From Bradyrhizobium sp. 138 (GTDB lineage Bacteria; Pseudomonadota; Alphaproteobacteria; Rhizobiales; Xanthobacteraceae): a stretch of DNA of 64,000 bases. Shown in pieces: positions 8,052 to 16,052 of this stretch. The stretch is from positions 62,001-126,000 of the forward strand of contig NZ_JADPKT010000081.1 in NCBI RefSeq assembly GCF_023074075.1, in the 5' to 3' direction. The notes beneath the pieces are model-generated. The model did not search any database. It was not told the origin of the DNA and worked only from the letters and a program-made list of their open reading frames with translations. Made by a program: the position numbers and the translations under genes. Each line of letters begins with the position of its first letter. The stretch's first letter is position 1.

Positions 8052-8900
8052 TCACTGCGGCAACAGCCCGAGCCGCTTGGCGTAGATGCGATCGACGGCC
8101 CGCTTGGGCAGCATTGCCTGCATCATATGCCTCATCGGGTCTGGCGTGACCTGATAGCGTACCCGTGGCTTGGCCGCCGTGAGCGCCTCGACCACGACCT
8201 CGCCGATCTGCTCGGCCGGCAGACCGGCTTCGCCGAGCTTCATCATGAAGGCCAAGACCTTGTTGAGTGCCGGGAAATAGGGCGAGTTCTTGTAGACGGA
8301 GAGATCCATCTGCTCAGCCTTGTCCCAGATCGGGGTCTTCACGGCGCCGGGCGCGACAATGATCACGTCGATGCCGTAGAGCATCAGTTCACGGCGCAGG
8401 CTTTCGGATAGTCCCTCGACCGCGTGCTTTGAGGCGCAATAGGGCGCGGAAAAGGGATTGCCGTTCTTGCCGGCGACCGAGCTGATCATCACAATCCGGC
8501 CCTTCGGCCCCTTGAGCGACGGATCCGAGCCGAGCAGCGGACCAAAAGCCTGCGTCGCGATCACAGGGCCGACGACGTTGATGTCCATCTGGCGGCGGAA
8601 TTCATCCGCTGACAGCTCCAGCAGCGGTCCGGCCACGGCAATCCCGGCATTGTTGACGAGGCCGGCGAGCGTCTCGCCACCCAGCGCCTCACGCACCTGG
8701 CGACCAGCGGCAAGCACCGCCGGTTCATCGGTGACGTCGAACATCAGCGGCGTAAAATTGGCACCGAACTCGGCCTTGAGCCGATCCGCATCCGTCTGCT
8801 TGCGGACGCTGCCGAAGACGCGGAAGCCGCGCCCGAGCAAAACTTTTGCACTGGCCCAGCCGATGCCGGTGGACACACCTGTGACGACGACAGATCGCAT
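8052..8900 (-). CDS. Short-chain dehydrogenase/reductase (SDR)
   Basis: This 282-residue NAD(P)-dependent oxidoreductase has the Rossmann motif TGVSTGIG at the very N-terminus, NNAG at mid-chain, catalytic Ser in MISSVAG and the YxxxK pair in YCASKHA. It is a classical SDR with a C-terminal extension. The start at 8900 is supported by GAGGGAGGGG just upstream; the longer open frame is not conserved sequence. The substrate is not predictable. Convergent with the membrane protein gene, 10 bases from its stop. Confidence 0.88.
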   Translation of the reverse strand: MRSVVVTGVSTGIGWASAKVLLGRGFRVFGSVRKQTDADRLKAEFGANFTPLMFDVTDEPAVLAAGRQVREALGGETLAGLVNNAGIAVAGPLLELSADEFRRQMDINVVGPVIATQAFGPLLGSDPSLKGPKGRIVMISSVAGKNGNPFSAPYCASKHAVEGLSESLRRELMLYGIDVIIVAPGAVKTPIWDKAEQMDLSVYKNSPYFPALNKVLAFMMKLGEAGLPAEQIGEVVVEALTAAKPRVRYQVTPDPMRHMMQAMLPKRAVDRIYAKRLGLLPQ

Positions 8901-8992
8901 GGTCCCCTCCCTCAAGGTTCCCGCGATCATGTCGGAAAACGGCGATGGTGCAAAGTGGAGTGAGGAGCCGGGCCCCAGGAGCCGCAATGGAT

Positions 8993-9024
8993 CGCGGACG
9001 CAGCGCGTCAGCGCTGCGTCCGCG
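8993..9024 (-). terminator. Stem-loop downstream of ilvC
   Basis: A perfect 14-bp inverted repeat (CGCGGACGCAGCGC and its complement) with a GTCA loop, starting 10 bases past the ilvC stop codon. There is no T-run, so it may stop RNA decay rather than end transcription by itself. Confidence 0.6.
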
Positions 9025-9034
9025 GAACGGCGGC

Positions 9035-10054
9035 TTAGTTCTTCGACTTGTCGACCAGCGCGCCCTTCTTGATCCAGGGCATCATGTCGCGCAGCTTCGC
9101 GCCGACTTCCTCGATCGGGTGCTGGGCGAGCTTGGCGCGGGTCGCCTTGAACGAGGTCTGGTTGACCTTGTTCTCGAGCATCCAGTCGCGGGCGAACTTG
9201 CCGCCCTGGATGTCGGCGAGAACGCGCTTCATCTCGGCCTTGGTCTCGGCGGTGACGATGCGCGGACCGGTGACGTACTCGCCGTATTCGGCGGTGTTGG
9301 AGATCGAGTAGTTCATGTTGGCGATGCCGCCTTCATAGATCAGGTCGACGATCAGCTTCACTTCGTGCAGGCACTCGAAATAGGCCATCTCCGGCGCGTA
9401 GCCGGCTTCGACCAGGGTCTCGTAGCCGCCCTTGATCAGCTCGACCAGACCGCCGCAGAGCACCACCTGTTCGCCGAACAGGTCGGTCTCGCACTCTTCC
9501 TTGAACGTGGTCTCGATGATGCCGGCGCGGCCGCCGCCGACAGCCGAAGCGTAGGACAGGCCGAGGTCATGGGCGTTGCCCGAGACGTCCTTGGCAATCG
9601 CGATCAGGCAGGGCACGCCGCCGCCGCGCTGATATTCGGAACGCACGGTGTGGCCGGGGCCCTTCGGCGCGATCATCAGCACGTCGAGGTCGGCGCGCGG
9701 GTCAAGCAGGTTGAAATGGACGTTGAGGCCGTGCGCGAAGACGAGGGCGGCGCCCTTCTTCATGTTGTCGTGCAGGTGATCGCGATAGATGTCGCCCTGG
9801 AGCTCGTCCGGGGTCAGCATCATGACGAGGTCGGCCCATTTGGCGGCTTCGGCGACTTCCATCACCTTGAAGCCGGCGGCTTCCGCCTTCTTCACCGAGC
9901 CCGAATCCTTGCGCAGCGCGATGGCGACTTCCTTGACGCCGGAATCCTTCAGGTTGAGCGCATGGGCGTGGCCCTGGCTGCCATAGCCGACGATGGCGAC
10001 CTTCTTGCCCTTGATCAGGTTCAGGTCGGCGTCGCGATCGTAATAAACACGCAT
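9035..10054 (-). CDS. ilvC: Ketol-acid reductoisomerase
   Basis: This 339-residue class I enzyme converts acetolactate or acetohydroxybutyrate to the dihydroxy acid with NADPH and Mg2+, the second common step of Val/Ile/Leu synthesis. The Rossmann motif is GYGSQGHAHALNL. The acidic Mg ligands lie in DLFGEQVVLCGG and in the C-terminal EVKLIVDLIYEGG stretch. Arg/Ser in the 47-55 loop (LRKDSGS) fit NADPH preference. It lies at the end of the ilvI-ilvH cluster with three transport/methyltransferase genes between. A 133-bp upstream gap may hold its own promoter. Confidence 0.97.
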   Translation of the reverse strand: MRVYYDRDADLNLIKGKKVAIVGYGSQGHAHALNLKDSGVKEVAIALRKDSGSVKKAEAAGFKVMEVAEAAKWADLVMMLTPDELQGDIYRDHLHDNMKKGAALVFAHGLNVHFNLLDPRADLDVLMIAPKGPGHTVRSEYQRGGGVPCLIAIAKDVSGNAHDLGLSYASAVGGGRAGIIETTFKEECETDLFGEQVVLCGGLVELIKGGYETLVEAGYAPEMAYFECLHEVKLIVDLIYEGGIANMNYSISNTAEYGEYVTGPRIVTAETKAEMKRVLADIQGGKFARDWMLENKVNQTSFKATRAKLAQHPIEEVGAKLRDMMPWIKKGALVDKSKN

Positions 10055-10187
10055 GGTCGTTTCCTCGTTCAGGGCCGAAAATCGGCGATTGGTCGGTGTC
10101 CGAAGGGTGAAATTTGCGGATTTCGGGGGCTGTCTAGAGCATTTTCAGCCCTTAGGGAAACCCGTTTCTGCATGGAAATCCGCGACA

Positions 10188-10790
10188 TCATGCATCCATG
10201 AAAACGGGGTAGAGGGAGGCCAGCAGCAGGACCGCCATCAGGATATTGAAGGCGCGGACCAGCCGCTCCGAGGTCAGGACCGGCCGCAATGCGGAGCCGA
10301 ACAGGGCCCAGACCACGGTCGAGACCGTGCCGACGAGCAGGCTGATCAGCGTCTGGATCGCGATGTTGAGCGGGAATTGGGCGATTGCCGCATAGGCGGT
10401 GATGGTGCCGATCACGATCACCCAGCCCTTGGCGTTGATCCATTGGAACATCGCCGCGCCCCAGAAGGTCATCGGACCGCGGGCCTTCTCCTCGCCCGGC
10501 TTGGCCGGGCCGGACATGGCGATCGCGGCGGCGAGATAGATCAAATAGGCGGCACCGGCATATTTCAGGATGGTCTGGAGGATCGGATAGGCCAGGAACA
10601 CGGAGCCGAGCCCGAGGCCGACGGCGGCGACCATGAAAGCGAAACCGAGGACGATACCGACGATGTGAGGGATGGTGCGCCGGAAGCCGTAGGTCAGGCC
10701 CGAGGAGAGCAGCATGATGTTGTTCGGCCCGGGCGTGAAATACATCACGACCATGAAGATGAGAAAGGCATAGAACAGCGACTGGGACAT
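10188..10790 (-). CDS. LysE family amino-acid exporter
   Basis: This 200-residue inner-membrane protein has six hydrophobic segments and the N-terminal LysE/RhtB signature TPGPNNIMLLSSGLTYGFRRTIPHI. The family exports amino acids or related metabolites. I chose the ATG at 10790, with TGAGGTG as ribosome site, over a GTG two codons earlier; the site overlaps the stop of the upstream EamA gene. Its place in the ilv cluster makes branched-chain amino acids or their precursors plausible cargo, but that is inference. Confidence 0.9.
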   Translation of the reverse strand: MSQSLFYAFLIFMVVMYFTPGPNNIMLLSSGLTYGFRRTIPHIVGIVLGFAFMVAAVGLGLGSVFLAYPILQTILKYAGAAYLIYLAAAIAMSGPAKPGEEKARGPMTFWGAAMFQWINAKGWVIVIGTITAYAAIAQFPLNIAIQTLISLLVGTVSTVVWALFGSALRPVLTSERLVRAFNILMAVLLLASLYPVFMDA

Positions 10791-10797
10791 GTTCACC

Positions 10798-11685
10798 TCA
10801 CGCCGTCTTCGGCAGCGGTTTGGCTAACGCCTTGGGCCGATTCGCCAGAACCATCACCGCGATACCAACGATCACGGTGAGCATGCCGGCGAGCCGCAAG
10901 GGTCCGAACCGCTCGCCGAACACGATGCTCGATGCGGCCGAGCCGACGAACGGCACCAGCAGCGCGAACGGCACCACTTGCGCGGCGGGATAGTCGCGCA
11001 GTAGCCGGCCCCACAACCAATAGGCAATGCTGGTGGAGATGGCGCCGATCATCAGCAGGCAGATCAGACCGGTGAGCGACATGTGGATCAGCGACTGAAA
11101 GGTCGGCATCGGCCCGTCGACGACCAGCGTCAGCGCGAACAGCGGCACCGCTGCGGTAAGGCAGAGCCAGGCGAACAAGTCGAACATCGGCGCACCGCGG
11201 GCCGCACGCAGCAGAAGATTGCCGATCGCAAAGCAGATCGGAGCGATCATCAGCACCGCGAACGCACCGACGCTGAAGTCATAACCGACGGTGCCGCTGA
11301 TCATGAGAAGCCCAGCCGCCGCGATGACGATGCCGAGCGTCTGCACCGGCGTCGGCCGCTCGCCGAATGCAATCGCGGCAAAGCCTATGGTGAACAATGC
11401 CTGGCTCTGCACCACGACACTGGTCAGCCCCACCGGCACGCCATGGGCGATGCCGTAAGCTTGCGACAGGAACTGGCCGAGGAACAGCGTGAAGCTGATC
11501 GCGACCAGAAGCGACCAGGCCACCCTTGGCTTCGGAATGAACAGGCACGGCAGCGCGGCGATGGCAAAGCGCATCGCCGTCATCAGTTCCGGCGAGAATT
11601 CGTCGAGCGCGATCCGGCTCGCCACGAAGGCAAGCCCCCAGATGATCGCCACCAGGATGGCGATGAGGATATCGGCCGGCTTCAT
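10798..11685 (-). CDS. EamA (DMT superfamily) transporter
   Basis: This 295-residue protein has ten predicted membrane segments and two EamA repeats (first half from ILVAIIWGLAFVASRIAL; second from LMIAPICFAIGNLLLRAA). Family members are mostly metabolite or amino-acid exporters. Coupled by near-contact to the LysE gene downstream and 42 bases after the methyltransferase stop, so it is likely part of one transcript with ilvI-ilvH. Confidence 0.88.
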   Translation of the reverse strand: MKPADILIAILVAIIWGLAFVASRIALDEFSPELMTAMRFAIAALPCLFIPKPRVAWSLLVAISFTLFLGQFLSQAYGIAHGVPVGLTSVVVQSQALFTIGFAAIAFGERPTPVQTLGIVIAAAGLLMISGTVGYDFSVGAFAVLMIAPICFAIGNLLLRAARGAPMFDLFAWLCLTAAVPLFALTLVVDGPMPTFQSLIHMSLTGLICLLMIGAISTSIAYWLWGRLLRDYPAAQVVPFALLVPFVGSAASSIVFGERFGPLRLAGMLTVIVGIAVMVLANRPKALAKPLPKTA

Positions 11686-11727
11686 TGTTGTTCTCGGTTC
11701 TGCCCTGTCGTGCAGCCCTGTTGTTGT

Positions 11728-12423
11728 CTAGCCTTGCTCGCCGGCCTTTGGTTTGCGCAGCAGATAAGTGCCGTGCATCGGTGCGTGGTAATCGGCCGAG
11801 ACCAGGGTGAAGCCGACGTCCGTCAGCATCCGCTCCATGACCCAGCCGAAGGTGGAATATTCGTCGCGCATATGCGTGACGACGCTGTCGCGCGCAAAAT
11901 CGTGGTTCTTGATCTGGAAGTCGGCCCATTCCTCGACGTCGCGTTCGACGGTATCGGGCATCGATGCATAGACGATATCGCGCAGATAGAAGCTCGCACC
12001 CGGCTTGAGCGCACGATAGATCCGCGACATCGCCACCGCCTTCCAGAAGTCCGGCAGGTGGTGCAGCGTGAACTCGCTGACGATCAAATCGTAGGACTCT
12101 GGCCGATAGGCGAAGCTGAGCAGGCCAGCCGATTGCGTGTGCACCGGCGCCTTGCGGTCACGGGCGTAGATTTCCGCGAGCGCCAGCATCGCCGGCGAGA
12201 TGTCGATGGCGTCGACCTCGGCGCCCATCAGTCCGGCTTCGGTTGCCAAGACGCCGTTGCCGCAACCGATGTCGGCGATACGCCAGCCGCGCTGGACCCC
12301 GAGCATTTTCAGCGCGGCGCGCGCCCGCAGATCGGCATCGTCATGGCTGTCATAGATCGACGCCACCGCCGGCCCGATGCCCATCCGGTTCCGCTCGTTG
12401 TAGTACCAGTCACGCGCCAACAT
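11728..12423 (-). CDS. Class I SAM-dependent methyltransferase
   Basis: This 231-residue enzyme has motif I VLATEAG preceded by IADIGCGNG, motif II acidic residue in VDAIDIS, and the post-motif region YDLIVSEFTLHHLPDF typical of Methyltransf_11/25 enzymes. Its gene starts only 3 bases after the ilvH stop and its ribosome site lies inside ilvH, so it is translated with the ilv genes. The acceptor is unknown. Confidence 0.88.
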   Translation of the reverse strand: MLARDWYYNERNRMGIGPAVASIYDSHDDADLRARAALKMLGVQRGWRIADIGCGNGVLATEAGLMGAEVDAIDISPAMLALAEIYARDRKAPVHTQSAGLLSFAYRPESYDLIVSEFTLHHLPDFWKAVAMSRIYRALKPGASFYLRDIVYASMPDTVERDVEEWADFQIKNHDFARDSVVTHMRDEYSTFGWVMERMLTDVGFTLVSADYHAPMHGTYLLRKPKAGEQG

Positions 12424-12426
12424 GGT

Positions 12427-12969
12427 TCACATTCCCTCAGGCCCGCGGCCGATCGCGGCAACCCCGGTGCGCGACACCTCGACGAGGCCGAGCGGGCGCA
12501 TCAGGTCGATATATTGATTGATCTTGTCCGTATTGCCTGTGATCTCGAACACAAAGCTCTCGGTCGTGGCGTCGATCACCCGGGCGCGGAACGCATCCGC
12601 CAGCCTGAGTGCCTCGACCCGGTGCTCGCCCTGCCCGCGCACCTTCACCATCGCCAGCTCCCGTTCGATCGAGCGCCGGGTTTGGGTCATGTCGACCACC
12701 TGGTAGACCGGAATCATGCGGTCGAGCTGGTTCTTGATCTGCGCGATCACCATCGGCGTACCCGTGGTGACGATGGTGATACGCGACAGATGCTTCTGGG
12801 CCTCGGTCTCGGAGACCGTGAGGCTTTCGATGTTGTAGCCACGGCCCGAGAACAGGCCGATGACGCGCGCGAGCACGCCTGGCTCGTTCTGCACGAGCAC
12901 CGCGAGCGTGTGCGTCTCGTTGGGATCGTGGCGGTCCTCGATGAAATAGGCGGATGCGGGCTGGTTCAT
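12427..12969 (-). CDS. ilvH: Acetolactate synthase small (regulatory) subunit
   Basis: This 180-residue regulatory subunit carries an N-terminal ACT domain (THTLAVLVQNEPGVLARVIGLF) that binds valine for feedback inhibition, and a C-terminal ALS_ss_C domain. It activates the catalytic subunit encoded just upstream (24-base gap). GAGGGG precedes the ATG. Length is normal for the family, with a short N-terminal extension of about 20 residues. Confidence 0.96.
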   Translation of the reverse strand: MNQPASAYFIEDRHDPNETHTLAVLVQNEPGVLARVIGLFSGRGYNIESLTVSETEAQKHLSRITIVTTGTPMVIAQIKNQLDRMIPVYQVVDMTQTRRSIERELAMVKVRGQGEHRVEALRLADAFRARVIDATTESFVFEITGNTDKINQYIDLMRPLGLVEVSRTGVAAIGRGPEGM

Positions 12970-12993
12970 GATCGTCCCCTCAAATGTCTCTTG

Positions 12994-14769
12994 TCACACC
13001 AGCGCCTTGCCACCGGCGAATGCCTTGGCGGTCGCCTCGTCGTTGGCCTGCTCCGGCAACAGCATCTCGTTGTGAGCCTTGCCGGATGGAATCATCGGGA
13101 AGCAGTTTTCGAGCGCCGCGACGCGGCAGTCGAACAGCACGGGGCGCTTGACCGAGATCATCTCCTGGATGGCGCCGTCGAGATCGCCGGGCTTGTGCAC
13201 CTGGATGCCGACGCCGCCATAGGCTTCGGCGAGCTTGACGAAGTCCGGCAGCGCCTCCGAATAGGAATGCGACAGGCGGTTGCCGTGCAGCAGCTGCTGC
13301 CATTGCCGCACCATGCCCATGTACTGGTTGTTGAGGATGAAGATCTTGATCGGCAGCTCGTACTGCACCGCCGTCGACATCTCCTGCATCGTCATCTGCA
13401 CCGAGGCATCGCCCGCGATGTCGATGACGAGGCTGTCGGGATGGGCAACCTGCACGCCGATCGCCGCCGGCAGGCCGTAGCCCATGGTGCCGAGACCGCC
13501 CGACGTCATCCAGCGATGCGGCTCCTCGAAGCCGTAGAACTGCGCGGCCCACATCTGGTGCTGGCCGACCTCGGTCGTGATGTAGGTATCCTTGCCGCGC
13601 GTCAGCTCGAACAGGCTCTGGATCGCATGCTGCGGCAGGATGACGTCGTTGCTCTTCTTGTAATAGAGCGAGTTGCGGGCACGCCACTGCGCTATCTGCT
13701 GCCACCAGGACTTGATGTCGGGCTTCTTCGCCTCCGCCTTGAACACCTGGAGGATGTCGCCGAGGATGTTGCCGCAATCGCCGATGATCGGCACGTCGAC
13801 GCGGATGTTCTTGTTGATCGAGGACGGATCGATGTCGATGTGGATCTTCTTCGAGCTAGGGGAGAACGCATCGACGCGGCCGGTGATGCGGTCGTCGAAG
13901 CGCGCGCCGACGCACAGCATGACGTCGCAATCATGCATGGTCATGTTGGCTTCGTAAGTGCCGTGCATGCCCAGCATGCCGAGCCAGTTCTTGCCCGACG
14001 CCGGATACGCGCCGAGGCCCATCAGCGTGGAGGTGATCGGGAAACCGGTGACCTCGACCAGCTCGCGCAACAGCCTGGTCGCCTCGGGGCCGGAATTGAT
14101 GACGCCGCCGCCGCTGTAGATCACGGGACGCTTGGCATTGGCGAGCAGCGAGACCGCCTTGCGGATCTGCGTCGCATCGCCCTTCACGCGCGGCGCATAG
14201 GAGCGGTGCACGTCGGACTTGCGCGGCGGATGATAGGTGCCGGTCGCGAACTGCACGTCCTTGGGAACGTCGACCAGCACCGGCCCGGGACGGCCGGAGG
14301 TCGCGACGTAGAAGGCTTCGTGCAGGACCTTTGCGAGATCGTTGACGTCGCGCACCAGCCAGTTGTGCTTGGTGCAGGGGCGCGTGATGCCGACAGTGTC
14401 GCATTCCTGGAACGCGTCGTTGCCGATCAGATGCGTCGGCACCTGGCCGGAGATGCAGACCAGCGGGATCGAGTCCATCAGCGCGTCCGTCAGCGGCGTC
14501 ACCATGTTGGTGGCACCGGGGCCGGAGGTCACCAGCGCGACGCCCGGTTTGCCGGTCGAGCGCGCATAGCCCTCGGCGGCGTGGCCCGCGCCCTGCTCGT
14601 GGCGAACCAGGATGTGCTGGACCTCGCTCTGCTGGAAGATCTCGTCATAGATCGGAAGCACGGCGCCGCCGGGATAGCCGAAAATGTCGGTCACGCCGTG
14701 ATCGATGAGCGCGCGGACGATCATCGCGGCGCCGGTCATCTGGTTCGGGTCGTGGCTCTTGTCGCTCAT
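12994..14769 (-). CDS. ilvI: Acetolactate synthase large (catalytic) subunit
   Basis: This 591-residue ThDP/FAD enzyme joins two pyruvates, or pyruvate and 2-ketobutyrate, as the first common step of branched-chain amino acid synthesis. The catalytic Glu is in LVRHEQGAGHAAEGYAR, FAD-region contacts lie in the middle domain, and the ThDP/Mg motif is GDASVQMTMQEMSTAVQYELP followed by NNQYMGMVRQW. The start at 14769 has GGAG upstream; the longer open frame runs back into the attenuator and is not coding. Expression is likely controlled by the attenuator at 14827-14945. Confidence 0.96.
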   Translation of the reverse strand: MSDKSHDPNQMTGAAMIVRALIDHGVTDIFGYPGGAVLPIYDEIFQQSEVQHILVRHEQGAGHAAEGYARSTGKPGVALVTSGPGATNMVTPLTDALMDSIPLVCISGQVPTHLIGNDAFQECDTVGITRPCTKHNWLVRDVNDLAKVLHEAFYVATSGRPGPVLVDVPKDVQFATGTYHPPRKSDVHRSYAPRVKGDATQIRKAVSLLANAKRPVIYSGGGVINSGPEATRLLRELVEVTGFPITSTLMGLGAYPASGKNWLGMLGMHGTYEANMTMHDCDVMLCVGARFDDRITGRVDAFSPSSKKIHIDIDPSSINKNIRVDVPIIGDCGNILGDILQVFKAEAKKPDIKSWWQQIAQWRARNSLYYKKSNDVILPQHAIQSLFELTRGKDTYITTEVGQHQMWAAQFYGFEEPHRWMTSGGLGTMGYGLPAAIGVQVAHPDSLVIDIAGDASVQMTMQEMSTAVQYELPIKIFILNNQYMGMVRQWQQLLHGNRLSHSYSEALPDFVKLAEAYGGVGIQVHKPGDLDGAIQEMISVKRPVLFDCRVAALENCFPMIPSGKAHNEMLLPEQANDEATAKAFAGGKALV

Positions 14770-14826
14770 TTGGCTTGCTCCGGATGCGCTGTTGCCAGCG
14801 GCTTCGTTCGTGTCGGTTTCGGGAAA

Positions 14827-14850
14827 TAAAAAAGGCCCCGAAGAGGGCCC
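14827..14850 (-). terminator. ilv attenuator terminator hairpin
   Basis: On the minus strand a GC hairpin (GGCCC, TCTTCG loop, GGGCC) is followed directly by TTTTTT (plus-strand A-run 14828-14833), 58 bases before the ilvI start. This is a standard intrinsic terminator placed inside the leader. Confidence 0.88.
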
Positions 14851-14852
14851 AT

Positions 14853-14901
14853 GCACACCGCCTGTCATGTGGATGGCAGCTAGCCATCCCCGGCGGTGTG
14901 C
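14853..14901 (-). promoter_or_regulatory. ilv leader pause/antiterminator stem
   Basis: A perfect 10-bp stem (GCACACCGCC at 14892-14901 read on the minus strand, with GGCGGTGTGC at 14853-14862) encloses an inner stem GGATGGC/GCCATCC that overlaps the leader stop codon. It lies between the leader peptide codons and the terminator, where a ribosome stalled on Ile/Leu/Val codons would change the fold. Confidence 0.75.
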
Positions 14902-14945
14902 CTGGGTACGACGGCGATAAGGAGTCTGGTAATAATGTTACGCAT
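14880..14945 (-). CDS. ilv operon leader peptide (21 residues)
   Basis: ATG at 14945, TAG at 14880-14882. The peptide starts MRNIITRLLIAVVPRH and ends TAGDG: three Ile, two Leu and two Val in residues 4-13. This run of branched-chain residues ahead of a terminator hairpin is the hallmark of ribosome-mediated attenuation of ilv operons. No strong Shine-Dalgarno is seen (GGGAAG about 15 bases upstream). Too short for normal gene callers. Confidence 0.85.
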   Translation of the reverse strand: MRNIITRLLIAVVPRHTAGDG

Positions 14946-14977
14946 GGCAGGCGCCCGGCTTCCCAAAGGTTGCGCGA

Positions 14978-15005
14978 AACATAGCGGCCAAAGCCTGGAT
15001 GTCAA
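14978..15005 (-). promoter_or_regulatory. Sigma-70-type promoter of the ilvI-ilvH operon
   Basis: Minus strand TTGACA (15005-15000), a 16-bp spacer, then TATGTT (14983-14978). This puts the transcript start near 14971, about 25 bases before the leader peptide ATG. The -35 is a perfect consensus. Confidence 0.78.
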
Positions 15006-15052
15006 GGCAATGCGGCCATTCCCGCGCGATTTTGGCAGTGTAGCGGTGTTCC

Positions 15053-15086
15053 CCGGGTTCGGCGAGAGGTAAATTCGGGAACCCGG
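15053..15086 (-). terminator. Inverted repeat after miaA
   Basis: CCGGGTTC and GAACCCGG, 8-bp arms around an 18-base loop, starting 13 bases past the miaA stop. No T-run, so a terminator role is only possible. Confidence 0.3.
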
Positions 15087-15099
15087 ACAGAAAAGCGTG

Positions 15100-16041
15100 T
15101 CAGCCTGGGTCGCGGGCCGCGTTCACGATGGCGGCGAGCCATCCTCTCGCCTCCTCCGGCTTCACCCATTCGAACTCCGGCAGTTGATGCCGGAACCAGG
15201 TGAACTGGCGCTTGGCGTAGTGTCGGGTATCAGCGCGGCCGATGCTAGCGGCCTCCTCCAGGCTGAGCTCACTGCGCAAGTGGCGGATCAGGGCCGGCAC
15301 GCCATGAGCTTTCATCGCCGGCAGCAGCGGATTGAGACGTCGGGCGGCGAGCCGCTCGACCTCCCGCAATGCGCCGGCCCCCAGCATGGCATCGAAACGG
15401 GCGTCGATCCGTGCATAGAGCTCGTCGCGGTCGGGCGAGAGAAAGACCGCGCGAAAACTGTCCTTCGGCAGCAGCGGCGGCTGGCCCTCCCGATGCCAGT
15501 CGAGCAGCGAACGGCCGGTCGCCTCGACCACTTCGAGCGCGCGCGCGATCCGGGTGCGGTCACGCAGGTTCAATCGCTCGGCGGCGCGGGAGTCGCGACG
15601 CGCCAGTTCCGCATGCAGCGCCTCCGCGCCGTTCCGTTCCAGTCGCGCGCGCACGTCCTCGCGTACCACCGCAGGAATTGGCGGCACCACGGAAAGCCCC
15701 GCCGTCAGCGCCTTGAAATAGAGCCCGGTGCCGCCGATGAAGATCGGCAGGCGGGCTTCCGCCTTCGCCTCGTCGAGCGCCTTTGCCGCGTCAGCCAACC
15801 AGGCGCCCGCAGAGAAGTTTTCGGCTGCATCGACATGGCCGTAGAGACGGTGCGGAGCGCGGGCTTCCTCGCCATCTGTCGGCCGTGCCGTGATGATGCG
15901 GAGGTCACGATAGACCTGCATGGAATCGGCATTGATGACGATACCGCCGGTGGCGAGCGCGAGCTCCAGCGCCAGCGCCGACTTGCCGCTGGCGGTCGGG
16001 CCTGCGATAAGCACGGCCTTGCTTGAATGCCCCTCGCTCAC
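15100..16041 (-). CDS. miaA: tRNA dimethylallyltransferase
   Basis: This 313-residue enzyme adds the dimethylallyl group to A37 of tRNAs reading UNN codons. P-loop GPTASGKSALALELA near the N-terminus, NADSMQVYRDLRI (catalytic Asp/Ser region), GGTGLYFKALTAGLS and the C-terminal RQFTWFRHQL stretch are all present. Start is GTG at 16041 with TTGAGGT five bases upstream. Divergent from serB, whose ATG is only 11 bases away. Confidence 0.96.
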   Translation of the reverse strand: MSEGHSSKAVLIAGPTASGKSALALELALATGGIVINADSMQVYRDLRIITARPTDGEEARAPHRLYGHVDAAENFSAGAWLADAAKALDEAKAEARLPIFIGGTGLYFKALTAGLSVVPPIPAVVREDVRARLERNGAEALHAELARRDSRAAERLNLRDRTRIARALEVVEATGRSLLDWHREGQPPLLPKDSFRAVFLSPDRDELYARIDARFDAMLGAGALREVERLAARRLNPLLPAMKAHGVPALIRHLRSELSLEEAASIGRADTRHYAKRQFTWFRHQLPEFEWVKPEEARGWLAAIVNAARDPG

Positions 16042-16052
16042 GAAAACCTCAA

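Noticed and set aside
11083..14829. A 1248-residue open frame on the plus strand
   Set aside because: It is exactly antisense to ilvI, ilvH, the methyltransferase and the EamA gene, and its sequence is Arg/His/Asp-rich with no domain. High GC leaves such antisense frames open.
14770..14868. Longer N-terminus of the acetolactate synthase
   Set aside because: It runs through the attenuator terminator; conserved sequence begins at 14769.
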